Assembly: GCF_003634315.1 (NCBI RefSeq)
Contig: NZ_RBXL01000001.1
Location: 5,498,501 to 5,562,500 of the forward strand
DNA from: Thiocapsa rosea
GTDB lineage: Bacteria > Pseudomonadota > Gammaproteobacteria > Chromatiales > Chromatiaceae
DNA: 64,000 bases
Direction of reading: 5' to 3'
Part shown: positions 55,339-64,000 of the stretch, piece by piece
Position numbering within the stretch: position 1 is the first letter of the stretch
How the letters are laid out: each line of letters opens with the position of its first letter
Notes under the pieces: generated by a model
The model's database searches: none
Told to the model about the DNA's origin: nothing
The model's input: only the letters and a program-made list of their open reading frames with translations
Program-made: the position numbers and the translations under genes

Positions 55339-57404
55339 AACAGATTTGCCGTGCCGGCTTGGGAGGCGCATCTGGACGCCCTCGGGATCACGCGCGAGCG
55401 CCATCGGCGCATCGCCACCGAAGGGGCCTTGCTGGGTGGACTGATCCAGATGGGGTTCTCCCTGGATCTGGCGATCATCAGCGACGGCGCCGGACAGTTC
55501 GCGATCCTGCTGCATGCCTTGTGTTGGGTGCACGCGGAACGGCTGGTGCATAAGCTCATCCCCCTCAACGACCGCCAGCGTGCCGATCAAGCGCGGGTGC
55601 GCGGCGAGATTTGGGATCTCTACGCCGACCTCAAGGCCTATCGCCGCAACCCCGATCCGGCCCTGCGCCCCGGCCTGGAGGAGCGCTTCGATACGATCTT
55701 CACCCAGCGCACCTCCTATATCACCCTCGACCGCACCCTCAACCGCCTGCATACCCACAAGAGCGAGCTGCTGTTGGTCCTCGAACGCCCCGATCTGGTT
55801 CTGCACACCAACGGCAGCGAAAGCGATATCCGCGGCTACGTGAAATGGCGAAAAATCAGCGGCGGCACCCGCAGCGACCTCGGCAAGGACTGTCGCGACG
55901 GCTTCGCCAGCTTGAAGAAAACCTGCCGCAAGCTGGGGATCTCGTTTTGGGACTACCTGGGCGATCGCATCAAACAGCTCGGGACGGTTCCGCTGTTGCC
56001 CGACGTCATCCGCGAACGTGCACTCGCCGCTTCGGCGACGCCCTGAGTTTTTGAGAAGTTACACTTTCTCGGGGGCACGGATGCGCCGCCAGGTCTTGGC
56101 GGCCTCTTCGCTCATCTTGAAGGCCAGGCCGAGGAAGGTCGCGCGGGTGACGCAGTTCTTGGTCCGGCTGGTGCGATGGCGCACGGTGGCGAAGGTCGAC
56201 TCGATCGGGTTGGTGGTGCGTAGGTGCACCCAGTGCTCGGCCGGGAAGGCGAAGAAGGCGAGCAGGGCCTCGCGGTCCTTCTCGAGCTTCTCGGTCGCCT
56301 TGGGGTATTTGGCCCCATAGCGGTTGATGAAGCGCTTGAAGGCTTGGTCGGCCTGCTTGCGGGTCGGCGCCATCCAGATCGCCTGCAGATCCGCCTTCGC
56401 CTTGCCGTGCAACGACTTGGGCAAGGCATTGAGCACGTTGCCCATCTTGTGGAACCAGCAGCGCTGATGCACGGTCTCGGGGTAGACCTGATCGAGCGCA
56501 CCCCAAAACCCCAGCGCCCCGTCGCCGACGGCCAGGCGCGGACCCGCCTGCAGACCACGTGCCTTCAGATCGCGCAGCACGTCGAGCCAAGATTCGGTGG
56601 ATTCACGCAACCCGTCGCTGATGGCGACCCACTCCTTGGTGCCGTCGGGCCTTACCCCGATGATCACCAGCAGGCAGAGCTTGGGATCGTCGCTCTCGCG
56701 CAGCGTCGTGTAGATGCCGTCGACCCACCAGTAGGCGTACTGGCGGCCTTCGAGGCTGCGCCGGGTCCAATCCTTGTACTCCTCGGCCCACGCGGCCTTG
56801 AGCCGGCACAGCGCCGCCGCGGAGAGCCCCTTGGCGTCCTCTCACACCAGCACCTCCAACGCCTCCCCGAGATCGCCGCTGGAGATCCCCTTCAGATAGA
56901 GCCACGGCAGCGCCGCGGCGACCCGCGCGCTGCGGCGCACGTACGGCGGGGCCAGCGCCGAGTTGAACTTCACCCCGGCCCCGGAGCGATCGCGCACCTT
57001 GGGCACCTGCACCTCCACCGGACCCACCGTGGTGAGAATCTCGCGCGCCGGCAGATACCCGTTGCGCACCACCGCCCGGCGCCCGTCCGTCAGCGACACC
57101 GCGGCAAACTCCTCGAGCAGCTGCTCCACCTCCGCCTCGATGGCTCGCTGCAGGATGTCGCGCGCCCCGCGGCGCACCAGCTCCTCCAGCGGCAGGCCCA
57201 GCTCGGCCAGCACCTCGCCCCGATCCCCTCTTGCACTGCGGGCCCCCGTACTCGTATCGTCGCTCATGGCGCACCTCTCTCGTTGCTGCTTTGGGTCTTG
57301 ACAACCACATTGTCGGCAACGGTGCGCCGCCTGCTCAAGCTCTATCAGTCCCCGCTCATACACCAGAATCGAGCATAGCTCCGGAAAACCTGGAGAACCC
57401 GAAG

Positions 57405-58616
57405 ATGCGCATCCTATATTTCATTCCAGAAAGCTGGCCGACATTTCGTCCTGACATTGCCGTCCTGTTTGGTAAGTATTTAGCGGAGTACGGGTTAACG
57501 GTTGACCTTGCGACGGACGGAGATGATTCCGGTGCAAGCTGGAACGCTGGCCGTACGCTTTTCTTTCGAGCCCCGGCCGGAGCAGTGCCTGATACACCGT
57601 GGAGGTTTTTTCACACGCTGACCGTACTTCTGAGGGTTAGGACACAAAAGTACGATGCCGTGCAAGTGCGGAACATGCCGGTTCACGCTATGTTCGCTCT
57701 TTGGTTCTGTCGACTGACAGGTGCACAGTTCTACTATTGGATTTCGTTTCCGCACTCGGAGGGCCAGATTTTTAGAGCCGCCCGACGTGGTTGGACCGCC
57801 GGGTTCCGTTATTTTCTACCAATGATGCAGGGACACCTGGGTAAGTTCCTACTTTACAAGGTGATCTTGAAGAGAGCTGATCACGTTTTTGTTCAGAGTG
57901 CCCGTATGGCGTCCGACCTTGCGGAACGAGGCGTCCCAATCGCAAAGATGACGGCGGTTCCTATGGGTGTAGATACGACGCTGGCAGATCCAGAGAAGAT
58001 TACGGGAATCCATGATGATCGACTCATAAGAAAACGTGTTGTTTTGTATCTCGGCACGTTTGATGAACGCCCAATCGAGGTTTTATTGGAAATGGCCGCA
58101 GTAGCGCGGCGAAGCATACCGGAACTTGCTCTCGTTCTGGTTGGGGACTCTTATCATCAAAGCCGGCGCGACTCATTACACCGCCTGGCGCAAGAACTCG
58201 GAGTGTCCGACATCGTCGTGTGGGTAGGGTGGGTTTCACCAGACTTAGGTTGGCGATATGTGAGGGCTGCGGAGGTTGGTGTTTCACCAGTTCCAAGAGG
58301 CTTCCTCCTTGATTCCTCTTCACCTACAAAGGTGTTTGAGTATATGGCGCTCGGTGTACCAGTATTGGCTAACGACAGCCCTGCTGTTGAAGATATCATT
58401 CGGGAAAGCGGGGCCGGATTATGCGTAGAACTGAGTGGTGCTAACCTTGGCGGTGCACTGGTCTCGATGCTGAGTGATAAGGTCGCTCTTAAGGAAATGG
58501 CTGAGAGGGGCCGTAACTATGTCGTAAACTCACATGATTACAAGAAGCTGGCAGCCGAAACCGCGGACGTTTATGCACGACTGTTGCGTTCGGATACGAG
58601 GCCGATTGGAAAATAG
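57405..58616 (+). CDS. Glycosyltransferase family 4
   Basis: 403 residues from ATG 57405 (MRILYFIPESWPTFRPDIAVLFGKYLAEYG), with GGAGAA upstream. In-frame codons further 5' belong to IS256. GT-B fold: YDAVQVRNMPVHAMFALW, ADHVFVQSARMASDLAERGVPIAKMTAVPMGVDTT, then VLYLGTFDERPIEVLLEMAAVARR, WVGWVSPDLGWRYVRAAEVGVSPVPRGFLLDSSSPTKVFEYMALGVPVLAND with the donor-site Ser-Pro-x-Lys-x-x-E. Adds a sugar during repeat-unit assembly at the inner membrane. Its original promoter region is occupied by the IS256. Confidence 0.88.
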   Translation: MRILYFIPESWPTFRPDIAVLFGKYLAEYGLTVDLATDGDDSGASWNAGRTLFFRAPAGAVPDTPWRFFHTLTVLLRVRTQKYDAVQVRNMPVHAMFALWFCRLTGAQFYYWISFPHSEGQIFRAARRGWTAGFRYFLPMMQGHLGKFLLYKVILKRADHVFVQSARMASDLAERGVPIAKMTAVPMGVDTTLADPEKITGIHDDRLIRKRVVLYLGTFDERPIEVLLEMAAVARRSIPELALVLVGDSYHQSRRDSLHRLAQELGVSDIVVWVGWVSPDLGWRYVRAAEVGVSPVPRGFLLDSSSPTKVFEYMALGVPVLANDSPAVEDIIRESGAGLCVELSGANLGGALVSMLSDKVALKEMAERGRNYVVNSHDYKKLAAETADVYARLLRSDTRPIGK

Positions 58617-58784
58617 GACCTCTGCCGGACGGCACTAAACCCAAATAGATTCGACAACACTCTATCCTGACCCCACTGTGCGACGGTGAAGCGGGGCTCA
58701 GAACCGCTCTCGAGGGAACCTCCGAATTCATCCTGACGATCTTTCGGAGTTCTGTTGCCAGCAGTGGGTGACTCATAAAGATGT

Positions 58785-59747
58785 TTAGTTTGTTCTTGAA
58801 CTGCTATTAGCCACCTCTCGTAAGCGGTCCAACCCATAGAGTAAAAGCCCAGGACCTACGGCCAACGCGCACAGGAAATACGCGCCGAGGTTTGAGAAAA
58901 GAGCGTAGTTTAAGAAATCCCGATCGCCGCGATGTAAGCTATAACGCACATATAACGCAGCCCTCCAAGCAAATGTTGGGGGATCGTAACGAAAATAGTC
59001 GAAATTTTGATCGACCATTTGCAATATGTACTTCGAAATCTTCGCCGTCTCTCGCGGGCTTGCCTTTGTTAGCTGGTTACCAGAGTCTTGATAATAAATT
59101 CTCGGATACTCGTTTATGCAACGAACCTGATACTTCCGAGCAATCTCATCCCATACAATGTTCTCTGGAACGTACCGTACATCTCGGTCATCCGGGAACG
59201 GGAACTCGCGCAACACTGACGTGCGATGAAAACCCCAAAGATTAGCACGCACCTTAATCCTGTGCCGCAAATCCAGCGCATTAGTATCCAGCGGGCTTTT
59301 CGGAAAAGATCGTCCATAAGCTTTACCATTGGAGTCCTGGCTTCGGGTGACAATGCCTGTAAAACCATTGCGGACTGACACCGGAATCCCGTTCCAATGA
59401 GCTAGCATCGTTTGCAGAGCGTCGCTCGTAAAAGCGTCATCCGAATCGATCGGCAAAAATAACTCACCGCGTGCTAGTTCCACCGCCCGACGAAACGCTT
59501 GGTGCTTTCCCGCGTTTTCCTGCCAAACATACCTAATCGGAAAGTCGCCCCGTCCTTCCCACTCCCGCAACAAAGAGGATGTCTTATCGGTCGAGCCGTC
59601 ATCGATGACCAACCATTCGAAATCTCGATAGGTTTGTTGTTTCAAGCTATCGTACACTCTATGAATCGTGTGTGCCCGGTTGTAGGTCGGGGTAAAAACG
59701 GTGAATTTGACATTTTGGCTGTCCAAGTCATTCTTTCGCCTTGGCAT
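58785..59747 (-). CDS. Glycosyltransferase family 2
   Basis: 320 residues. GT-A motifs: FTVFTPTYNRAHTIHRVYDSLKQQTYRDFEWLVIDDGSTD at the N-terminus, QENAGKHQAFRRAVELARGELFLPIDSDDAF with the metal-binding DSDD (DxD equivalent), and later WDEIARKYQVRCINEYPRIYY. A hydrophobic C-terminal stretch (GAYFLCALAVGPGLLLYGLDRL) suggests membrane association. Inverting sugar transfer is expected. Convergent with the gene ending at 58616; an IS200 remnant lies just upstream. Confidence 0.88.
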   Translation of the reverse strand: MPRRKNDLDSQNVKFTVFTPTYNRAHTIHRVYDSLKQQTYRDFEWLVIDDGSTDKTSSLLREWEGRGDFPIRYVWQENAGKHQAFRRAVELARGELFLPIDSDDAFTSDALQTMLAHWNGIPVSVRNGFTGIVTRSQDSNGKAYGRSFPKSPLDTNALDLRHRIKVRANLWGFHRTSVLREFPFPDDRDVRYVPENIVWDEIARKYQVRCINEYPRIYYQDSGNQLTKASPRETAKISKYILQMVDQNFDYFRYDPPTFAWRAALYVRYSLHRGDRDFLNYALFSNLGAYFLCALAVGPGLLLYGLDRLREVANSSSRTN

Positions 59748-59761
59748 TTCATCGTCTCCCA

Positions 59762-60410
59762 GTAACCATCCCCCGGCAAAGCCGGGGGCTTTGAAGTCGT
59801 GAGCCGCTCAAAGCGGCAAGGCGTCGCTAACGCGGCCCAACGGTTCTTGGGCCGCCTAAAGGCGGCAAATCAGCGCCACAGTTTGAGCTGATCCAGGCGC
59901 TGGTCTTCGCTCTCTTGGTGCTGGATATACTCTCGGATCGTCGCTTCATCCCGACCGACGGTCGAGATGAAGTATCCCCAAGCCCAGAAGTGCTGCCCCG
60001 TAAAGTCGCGCTAGCGCTCGCCGTAGACGCGCGCCAGATGGATCGCGCTTCTGCCCTTGATTAAGCCGGTCACCTGGTACACGGCATACTTCGGCGGAAT
60101 CGAAATGAGCATGTGAACATGGTCCGACATCAGATGCACCTCGTCGATCCGGCTTTCCTTTTGCCGGGCCGACCGGTGAAAGACTTCCCCGAGGTGCGAC
60201 CGCAGTCGCCCGTAGAGCACGCGGCGGCGATATTTCGGGATGAAACCAACATGTTATTTGCACTTCCATTTGGAGTGACTTAGGCTCTCGAAATCGTCCA
60301 TCGGGACTCTCCACAAGCGTGTGCTTGGCGGTTCACGCTGCGGAGTGTCCCCGATGGACTCCCGGAAATGTCAAACTACTGTCACCCCGGCAAAGCTAGG
60401 GGTATTACCC
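59762..60410 (-). mobile_element. IS200/IS605-family remnant
   Basis: Subterminal hairpin CCCCCGGC-AAA-GCCGGGGG at about 59770-59788 and a degenerate counterpart (CCCCGGCAAAGCTAGGGG) near 60390-60407 flank a tnpA gene. No tnpB is present. Lack of inverted terminal repeats fits the family. Confidence 0.7.
59870..60301 (-). pseudogene. tnpA: IS200-type Y1 transposase TnpA with two stop codons
   Basis: From ATG 60301 it reads MDDFESLSHSKWKCK, then a TAA (60254-60256) where Tyr is normal. It continues HVGFIPKYRRRVLYGRLRSHLGEVFHRSARQKESRIDEVHLMSDHVHMLISIPPKYAVYQVTGLIKGRSAIHLARVYGER, a second stop TAG (60011-60013), and RDFTGQHFWAWGYFISTVGRDEATIREYIQHQE. The HUH motif (HVHM) and the Tyr region are present. 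Inactive unless both stops are suppressed. Confidence 0.85.
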
Positions 60411-60417
60411 GTTTTAT

Positions 60418-61641
60418 TCACTCGTCGCAAGAAAGTTTTCCGCGAGCAAGTCTCCGATAGACATCCTCATCGTACATGGCGCCTATGTCATCCCAGGTTA
60501 CACCGCTGCGCATTGCACTGGCATTTTTCTTCAATCGCGGAAGAGTGCTAGGCTCCACAACAAGGCGTTCCATTGCGCGTGAGATTGCCTCAGGTGAATC
60601 CGCCACCAAAAACCCATTCACATTGTCCTGAACATACTCCCGATGCGACGACACGTCCGTCGATATGATTGGAAGTCCAAACGCACGATACTCGATCACC
60701 TTTGTCGCAGGCTGATAGTGCCAAGTAGGGCGATCCGGAACATATGCAACACCTACGTCATAGTGAGCAAGGAGCTCAGGTATCTCACCATATTTGACTG
60801 CGTCTTTGGTCCCAACATAGGCACCAAGACCAAGACTCTGTATCAGTTGGGCATAGTACCCGGAAGATAGATCAGGTCCTACCAGGTCTAGATGAAAGCG
60901 TTCAGTGGTTCTGCGTAGCGCATCAGCGGCTTCCAAAAGCTGCTCGAGGGTTCGATCTCTGTCGAGCCCCCCAATATATACAAACCGCACGACATTCAAA
61001 GACGCGTCACCGTTAAGTCGCCTTAAAGGGTACCCTAGAAATCTTCCGTCAACGCCAACGGGCACCACGGTCCCGCGGCTTTCCCACTTTTCTCCTAGAA
61101 CACGCCGGGCCGCATCGGCATGACAGAAACATGCGTGGTCAAAAACAAACCCCGCGTTTATAGTCATCTCCGTGCCAACGAGTCTTTCATGAATGTTCTG
61201 CCACCAGTTATATGGTCGCACCTTTTCGTTGATTTGGCGTACGTCATAAACATAATGTGCCGAACCTCCAGAAAACGCGCGCAAAATCCAAGCCATTGAA
61301 GTTAGGTTTACTTGGATGATATCAAAGCGTTCTGTTCTGAGAAATCGCGCGATTCGCAGTAACATCCTAGCGCCAATGAAACGCTTTCTGGCACCATTTA
61401 ACAGCCGAAGAAAGGCCGGCGGAATATTGTAGGTGAGGGGGCGAGAAAATCCTTTGATGCTCGCCACAATTCCGGAAGCGTCCCGAAACACAAAGTCGTC
61501 CTCGAACCCAGGTTGCCCAACCCATACGCAATGACCGCGGCGCCGAAGAGACGCAGAAATTTGGTCATATATTGGGTTAGGAGTTCTCGAATAGAAGTGG
61601 AGGAGTACGATTCGCATATTTTGATCCGGGGAGGGCATCAT
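60418..61641 (-). CDS. Glycosyltransferase family 4
   Basis: About 407 residues; starts ATG 61641 or MRIVLLHFY at 61617. N-terminal Rossmann half: MRIVLLHFYSRTPNPIYDQISASLRRRGHCVWVG and FDIIQVNLTSMAWILRAF. C-terminal half: VVRFVYIGGLDRDRTLEQLLEAADALRR, then ELLAHYDVGVAYVPDRPTWHYQPATKVIEYRAFGLPIISTDVSSHREYV with the family donor-site K-x-x-E. Retaining sugar transfer in the cytoplasm. Same direction as the polymerase gene upstream, probably one transcript originally. Confidence 0.88.
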   Translation of the reverse strand: MMPSPDQNMRIVLLHFYSRTPNPIYDQISASLRRRGHCVWVGQPGFEDDFVFRDASGIVASIKGFSRPLTYNIPPAFLRLLNGARKRFIGARMLLRIARFLRTERFDIIQVNLTSMAWILRAFSGGSAHYVYDVRQINEKVRPYNWWQNIHERLVGTEMTINAGFVFDHACFCHADAARRVLGEKWESRGTVVPVGVDGRFLGYPLRRLNGDASLNVVRFVYIGGLDRDRTLEQLLEAADALRRTTERFHLDLVGPDLSSGYYAQLIQSLGLGAYVGTKDAVKYGEIPELLAHYDVGVAYVPDRPTWHYQPATKVIEYRAFGLPIISTDVSSHREYVQDNVNGFLVADSPEAISRAMERLVVEPSTLPRLKKNASAMRSGVTWDDIGAMYDEDVYRRLARGKLSCDE

Positions 61642-61993
61642 TTAACAGATATCGGCTAAATCCACGAGCGGACATCGGCAAAAGAAAAAATCGGCGTAGT
61701 ATCCTAGTCTATAGAGTCTATTGAGAAGGCCAGAATCCGAAGAGCGTGCTCGGCCATTTGACCTGCCACCAAATCATGGGAACCGGATACCAAATAATAC
61801 AATCATGGGAAATCCGGCCGGATCGAGACGGAATTTGACATCATAATACGAGGAGACCTCCCATTCTTATTCGCGCATCGCTGCAAGAAATCCCTGGCGA
61901 GCAACCTCTTTCAGAAATTTGAAAACGATCCGCGTTCCCCGCAACATCCTTAGTTGGACTAATCCACGCAATGCAATCGGCCGGGATCCCACT
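61642..61993. other. Spacer between polymerase and glycosyltransferase genes
   Basis: AT-richer than the IS DNA, with no ORF of note. It may contain a promoter for the minus-strand glycosyltransferase, but no clear boxes are seen. The repeated AATCATGGGAA near 61776 and 61801 is the only visible repeat. Confidence 0.45.
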
Positions 61994-63541
61994 TCAAGGG
62001 CCCGCGACCGTCCCTGGCCCCAAACCGACAGGTTTCAGCCGATCGGCCGTAGCATGGGCGTTTCGCCTAGCGAGCACGAGAGCTAGCCCTAAAGAAATCA
62101 TAACCATAAACATCATCGGCGCAATATAGGGAATATCGCTCCTGTAGAACAGCGACAGCGCAATAACGGGGATCAAAGATGCCATACCCGCTGCCGTGGC
62201 TCTTGTTTCGGCATCATATCTTTCGTTGTTCCTCTTAACCCGCGTGAGCAGACGGTAAGTACCGAATAAAATACCTGCGAGGCTCGTCAGGCCGATTAGA
62301 CCATAGTCCCAAAGGATCGTGGAGGCACCTGTGTAATCGATCACCCTATCTTGGTATACTTCCGAAAGTGAACCAGTAAGACCGCCCGACACACGGGATG
62401 CTCCAGCGCCATGGCCGAACAAAGTCTCAAAAGCAAACGTTCTCATGTTATTCTCCCACCAGTGCGTGAGAACGTTCCAGCGCGAAGTCTCGATGACTTC
62501 GTTACCTCGGAAACTGTATGTGAACATGCCCAAGCTCTCGCCCAGCGAACCGTGATCATGAGACCAATAAAAGAGATAATTCGCATAAAGAACACTGAAC
62601 AATGTCACACCGCCAAGCGCCATCATGCCGACGAAGATCAGAGGCCGCCGGCTTAGCTCCTCGCCGAAAAGTAGGATCAGGGCGATTGGCAAATAGATAA
62701 AGATCGCCTTTACTTCCGATAAGGCCAAAGGGATCACAGCGACGAACAAGACCGTATACGCAAACTTCTGATCCATTAAACCATGCCTGCGGTAGGAGAT
62801 GGTCAGCACGATGACGCAGATCAAATACAAGGCCATCACCGCAGAAAGCCCGCCACCAGCCGGATTGCCCCCGAAGGTACCTACTACCGAATCCGCCGCG
62901 AATATCCCACTAACAGGATTATCCGGTGAGGCACTCACCCGGCCGCCCGCGATAACGATAAACTGATAAAGGACCGGGATCACCTGAAACAGGCCAATTC
63001 CAAGAAGGAGGCGGAGCCATAACCGGATCTGCTGAACGGAAACAAAGGTGTTGGCCAAGAAGAACCAAAGTCCACCGAACATGATCCAGTCCTTAAACGC
63101 TCCAATTACCTGCTTTAATGACGGATTCGCCCACGCAGTAGACAATAGGGCACTGAAAACAAATACCAGCAAAGACCAATAGATCAGCGGGGCTTTCTCA
63201 TTGACCGGACGATTCGATCTTGCGATAAAGCCGAGTAGTGGCGGCACAAAGAGAAGCGCGGCAGCACCGTAGCTGACCCACCAAATTTGCGAGAGACTAG
63301 GTACAAAGTAACCAACCGTTCCGGCCACAAGAAGGGTCATTATGGTCGCAAACCATAGCAACACGATAGGGTTGAGACTGAGGACGAACGCAGCAAGCGC
63401 GCCAAGCCCCAAAGAAGCCATAAAAACAGACGACGAAACGGGAGTTTCCTGTGCGGAAGCGGCGCTCGCCGTAATAACGAGAACAAAAAATAAAAGTGAC
63501 GATGTCAATTTATTCCTTATCATGCTCGGGAATCCCAACAT
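61994..63541 (-). CDS. Wzy-type O-antigen/exopolysaccharide polymerase (integral membrane)
   Basis: About 510 residues; the likely start is ATG 63523 (MIRNKLTSSLLFFVLVITASAASAQ), or 63541. At least ten hydrophobic segments, for example FMASLGLGALAAFVLSLNPIVLLWF, ALLFVPPLLGFIA, LIYWSLLVFVFSALLSTAW, IFIYLPIALILLFGEEL and VIALSLFYRSDIPYIAPMMFMVMISLGLALVL. A large periplasmic loop holds GHGAGASRVSGGLTGSLSEVY, as in O-antigen ligase/polymerase proteins (Wzy_C-like). It would polymerise lipid-linked repeat units at the periplasmic face. Weak sequence conservation makes ligase an alternative. Confidence 0.8.
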   Translation of the reverse strand: MLGFPSMIRNKLTSSLLFFVLVITASAASAQETPVSSSVFMASLGLGALAAFVLSLNPIVLLWFATIMTLLVAGTVGYFVPSLSQIWWVSYGAAALLFVPPLLGFIARSNRPVNEKAPLIYWSLLVFVFSALLSTAWANPSLKQVIGAFKDWIMFGGLWFFLANTFVSVQQIRLWLRLLLGIGLFQVIPVLYQFIVIAGGRVSASPDNPVSGIFAADSVVGTFGGNPAGGGLSAVMALYLICVIVLTISYRRHGLMDQKFAYTVLFVAVIPLALSEVKAIFIYLPIALILLFGEELSRRPLIFVGMMALGGVTLFSVLYANYLFYWSHDHGSLGESLGMFTYSFRGNEVIETSRWNVLTHWWENNMRTFAFETLFGHGAGASRVSGGLTGSLSEVYQDRVIDYTGASTILWDYGLIGLTSLAGILFGTYRLLTRVKRNNERYDAETRATAAGMASLIPVIALSLFYRSDIPYIAPMMFMVMISLGLALVLARRNAHATADRLKPVGLGPGTVAGP

Positions 63542-63897
63542 TTTCGACTGTTCAGTACTGGGAAGACCATTTTTCTAGCCGTATCCGGTTCTGTCCAATA
63601 GGTCTCTTTCTACGATTGGGACGATGCACGATCAAAGGCGTGCGCAGTGATGTCCAATGCAAAGATATTCACCGCGTGAATCTTTGAAGTTGCCGGTTAA
63701 ATAGGAAGGCGATACGGAAATTTTTTGCCCCGACAGCTAATGCCGCTCGGCCGTACAAAACGGCTTCCTAGCTACCAATCTACCAATCTAAGTGAGCCTT
63801 GGCGCGACATCACGGACCGCATGAAACGCGTCATCGGAGCGGAGAGATCCGGCCGGCTCGTTACGACCCCTTGCGAACACCTTCCCAATGTTTCGAG
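63542..63897. other. Upstream region of the polymerase gene
   Basis: No gene recognised. It would contain the promoter of the minus-strand polymerase/glycosyltransferase genes. A 72-codon plus-strand frame at 63725 runs into the IS1182 tip and has no family features. Confidence 0.45.
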
Positions 63898-64000
63898 CAA
63901 CCTGTCGGACTTGACTCTCGCGATAACCTGTATCGGAGCCTAGAAGGGTCGTTTGTTGCGTAAAAGAGAGGCTTTTTTTGGATGAAGGGCGAGGTTTTCC
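63898..64000 (-). mobile_element. Tip of a second IS1182-family element, continues off the window
   Basis: CAACCTGTCGGACTTGACTC at 63898, and the following 100 bp, align with the left end of the element at 996 (CAGCCTGTCGGACTTGACCT) with scattered differences. The orientation is the same as the first copy. A distinct but related copy rather than an identical one. Confidence 0.75.

Larger units (their letters stand above)
53426..55352 (+). mobile_element. ISAs1-family element carrying a DUF4338 fusion
   Basis: Direct repeats GCCGGCTTGG (53415-53424 and 55353-55362) mark a 10-bp target duplication. Tip similarity is modest (CGTTCTAGCCC near 53436 against CTGTTCTAGCCC inward from the right). 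About 1.93 kb. Inserted in the IS66-like transposase gene. Confidence 0.8.
52459..56046 (+). pseudogene. IS66-like transposase, split by ISAs1
   Basis: N-terminal part from ATG 52459: coiled LLARIEQLLEEQRRQAELIGQLRDEIALLKG, then RRYVLYQHHHCQVTQPLLHEQLREWGIDIS, then WISVDDSGARHQGRNGDVTQIG (acidic pair), to QSLTTITGTPAW at about 53424. It resumes at 55353 with EAHLDALGITRERHRRIATEGALLGG, LAIISDGAGQFAILLHALCWVHAERLVHKL and LHTNGSESDIRGYVKWRKISGGTRSDLG, stopping at 56046. The two halves join in frame, so only the insertion disables it. Confidence 0.85.
52360..56062 (+). mobile_element. IS66-like element interrupted by an ISAs1
   Basis: Tips GTAACTTCTCAAAAA at both ends and perfect 8-bp repeats ACTTTCTC (52352-52359 and 56063-56070), the IS66 duplication size. 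It has a single tnpC-like gene and no tnpA/tnpB. Inserted in the IS256 transposase gene; related fragments lie at 42290-42420. Confidence 0.85.
52258..57267 (-). pseudogene. IS256 mutator-type transposase, interrupted and with a nonsense codon
   Basis: It starts at ATG 57267 (MSDDTSTGARSARGDRGEVLAELG) and has RNGYLPAREILTTVGPVEVQVPKVRDRSG. A TGA at 56842-56844 stands where Gly is expected (ALEVLV-stop-EDAKGLS). It continues YAYWWVDGIYTTLRESDDPKL (first Asp), LAVGDGALGFWGAL (second Asp), CWFHKMGNVLNALPK and RTTNPIESTFATVRHRT (Glu) to EK at 56063. The last residues VAELLGGARYEDGIPV to EEQREAA lie at 52258-52359 beyond the IS66-like insertion. Inactive. Confidence 0.88.
52231..57365 (-). mobile_element. 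IS256-family element interrupted by an IS66-like element
   Basis: The ends resemble each other: CTGGTATGACC ... TTTGATCAGGCGGC near 52231 and, inward from about 57365, CTGGTGTATGAGC ... TTGAGCAGGCGGC. The target duplication was not resolved. The minus-strand transposase gene is split by the element at 52360-56062. Confidence 0.65.

Noticed and set aside
1-64000. tRNA, rRNA or replication-origin sequences
   Set aside because: No cloverleaf, rRNA segment, iteron array or DnaA-box cluster was recognised.

Overview
The window looks like a surface-polysaccharide (exopolysaccharide/O-antigen) locus of a GC-rich gammaproteobacterium that mobile DNA has broken up repeatedly. The mix of IS families and group II introns, together with lower-GC glycan genes, suggests a purple sulfur bacterium (Chromatiaceae such as Thiocapsa or Thiodictyon). 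That assignment is an inference only. I found no rRNA, tRNA, CRISPR array or core housekeeping gene.

Recognisable host genes are few. They are a hexapeptide-repeat acyltransferase cut by the left edge (1-417, -), a methyltransferase with a truncated partner (14498-15660, -), a family-4 glycosyltransferase (17376-18512, +), a polysaccharide pyruvyl-transferase-like protein (33687-34709, +), a secreted TIM-barrel-like protein (40794-41918, +), two methyltransferases (42938-43831 and 44534-45289, +), and a right-hand cluster of three glycosyltransferases and a Wzy-type polymerase (57405-63541). These would assemble, modify and polymerise an extracellular glycan.

Almost everything else is mobile DNA, and much of it is nested. 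(i) 992-10948: an IS1182-type element holds an IS4-type element; its CTAG target duplication was hit by an IS630 element; that IS630 was split by a serine-recombinase element which itself carries a group II intron and an ISL3. (ii) 11655-14074: a second IS630 holds a 132-bp MITE and an IS1595. (iii) 18540-32702: an IS4-family element carries a serine-recombinase element in its transposase gene and an outward-facing nested group II intron (twintron) at each tip; the right twintron holds a DUF6399-type IS. (iv) 34890-40632: a deleted IS630, a conserved protein of unknown function behind a hairpin-rich leader, an IS21, and a second 132-bp MITE. (v) 45502-50194: a DUF4338 (DruA-like) gene plus a Tn5-like transposase, again split by the same serine-recombinase element. 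(vi) 52231-57365: an IS256 holding an IS66-like element holding an ISAs1 fused to DUF4338.

The two most interesting observations concern mobile DNA that parasitises other mobile DNA. The serine-recombinase element sits at exactly the codon of the catalytic Glu (the E of YREK) in two different IS4-group transposases, and its own end carries the matching W-G-I-E sequence. The twintrons sit precisely between the terminal base of an IS4 element and its 10-bp target duplication, at both ends.
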